Of a stretch of 5,588 bases of DNA, positions 5,507 through 5,588 are shown one piece after another. The stretch's first letter is position 1. The number at the start of each line of letters is the position of its first letter. The DNA comes from Ferrovum sp. (lineage in GTDB: Bacteria > Pseudomonadota > Gammaproteobacteria > Burkholderiales > Ferrovaceae), in NCBI GenBank assembly GCA_027450105.1, contig DAIDKJ010000090.1:1-5588 (forward strand). The letters run 5' to 3'. The notes below the pieces were generated by a model. That model saw nothing but the letters and a program-made list of their open reading frames with translations, searched no databases and was not told where the DNA came from. Position numbers and translations under genes: made by a program.

Positions 5507-5588
5507 TCATTGATCGGCGCTGGTTTCGCACGCGTGCTCGAGTTCCTCGCGCGTAACCACTGCCGTACCCAATTTGCCCACCACGATT
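5507..5588 (-). CDS. hldA: D-glycero-beta-D-manno-heptose-7-phosphate kinase, C-terminal end (partial)
   Basis: Only the last 26 codons are in the window. They read IVVGKLGTAVVTREELEHAC and end six residues later at TGA (5509-5507). VVGKxGT followed by V(T/S)xxEL is the closing segment of the PfkB-type kinase domain of HldE/RfaE. In E. coli HldE this segment is followed by a linker and a nucleotidyltransferase domain; here a stop follows, so the product appears to be the kinase alone, which phosphorylates heptose-7-phosphate at O1. The adenylyltransferase (HldC) would then be a separate gene outside the window. The stop lies 10 bases before the hldD ATG. The call rests on a short segment plus its position next to hldD. 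Confidence 0.8.
   Translation of the reverse strand, partial: IVVGKLGTAVVTREELEHACETSADQ

Overview
The window comes from a Gram-negative bacterium, most likely a proteobacterium. It holds two heptose genes for lipopolysaccharide inner-core synthesis, a CysM-type cysteine synthase, and two citric-acid-cycle enzymes of bacterial type. Base composition is moderately GC-rich and even across the window, and nothing looks recently transferred. The mix would fit an Acidithiobacillus-like or a beta/gammaproteobacterial genome, but that is inference; the species cannot be named from the sequence. No RNA gene, insertion sequence, CRISPR array or attachment site was seen, and no stretch over 300 bases lacks a gene.

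Plus strand, left part (1-2535): the C-terminal half of an AcnA-type aconitate hydratase enters from the left edge. A 119-base gap with two stem-loops follows, then a complete NAD-dependent malate dehydrogenase, then a strong symmetric terminator (2502-2535). Both enzymes belong to the citric acid cycle and are probably at least partly co-transcribed.

Minus strand, right part (5588 down to 2593): the genes run leftwards. First comes the tail of a heptose-7-phosphate kinase that ends without a nucleotidyltransferase domain (HldA type). Ten bases later comes hldD, the ADP-heptose epimerase, then a small exported or membrane-anchored helix-hairpin-helix protein related to ComEA, then cysM. The last gene is a 68-residue protein resembling the YjfB putative motility family. 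From memory, the order heptose kinase, hldD, cysM and a ComEA-like protein recurs in several beta- and gammaproteobacteria, so this looks like a conserved housekeeping neighbourhood. The two gene groups converge on the 2502-2535 terminator, which can work in both directions.

I see no clear undescribed multi-gene system. The points most worth a second look are the orphan YjfB-like gene and its repeat-bearing leader, a near-identical 13-14 base box ahead of both cysM and that gene, the unusual N-terminus of the helix-hairpin-helix protein, the tandem hairpins between acnA and mdh, and the single-domain heptose kinase.
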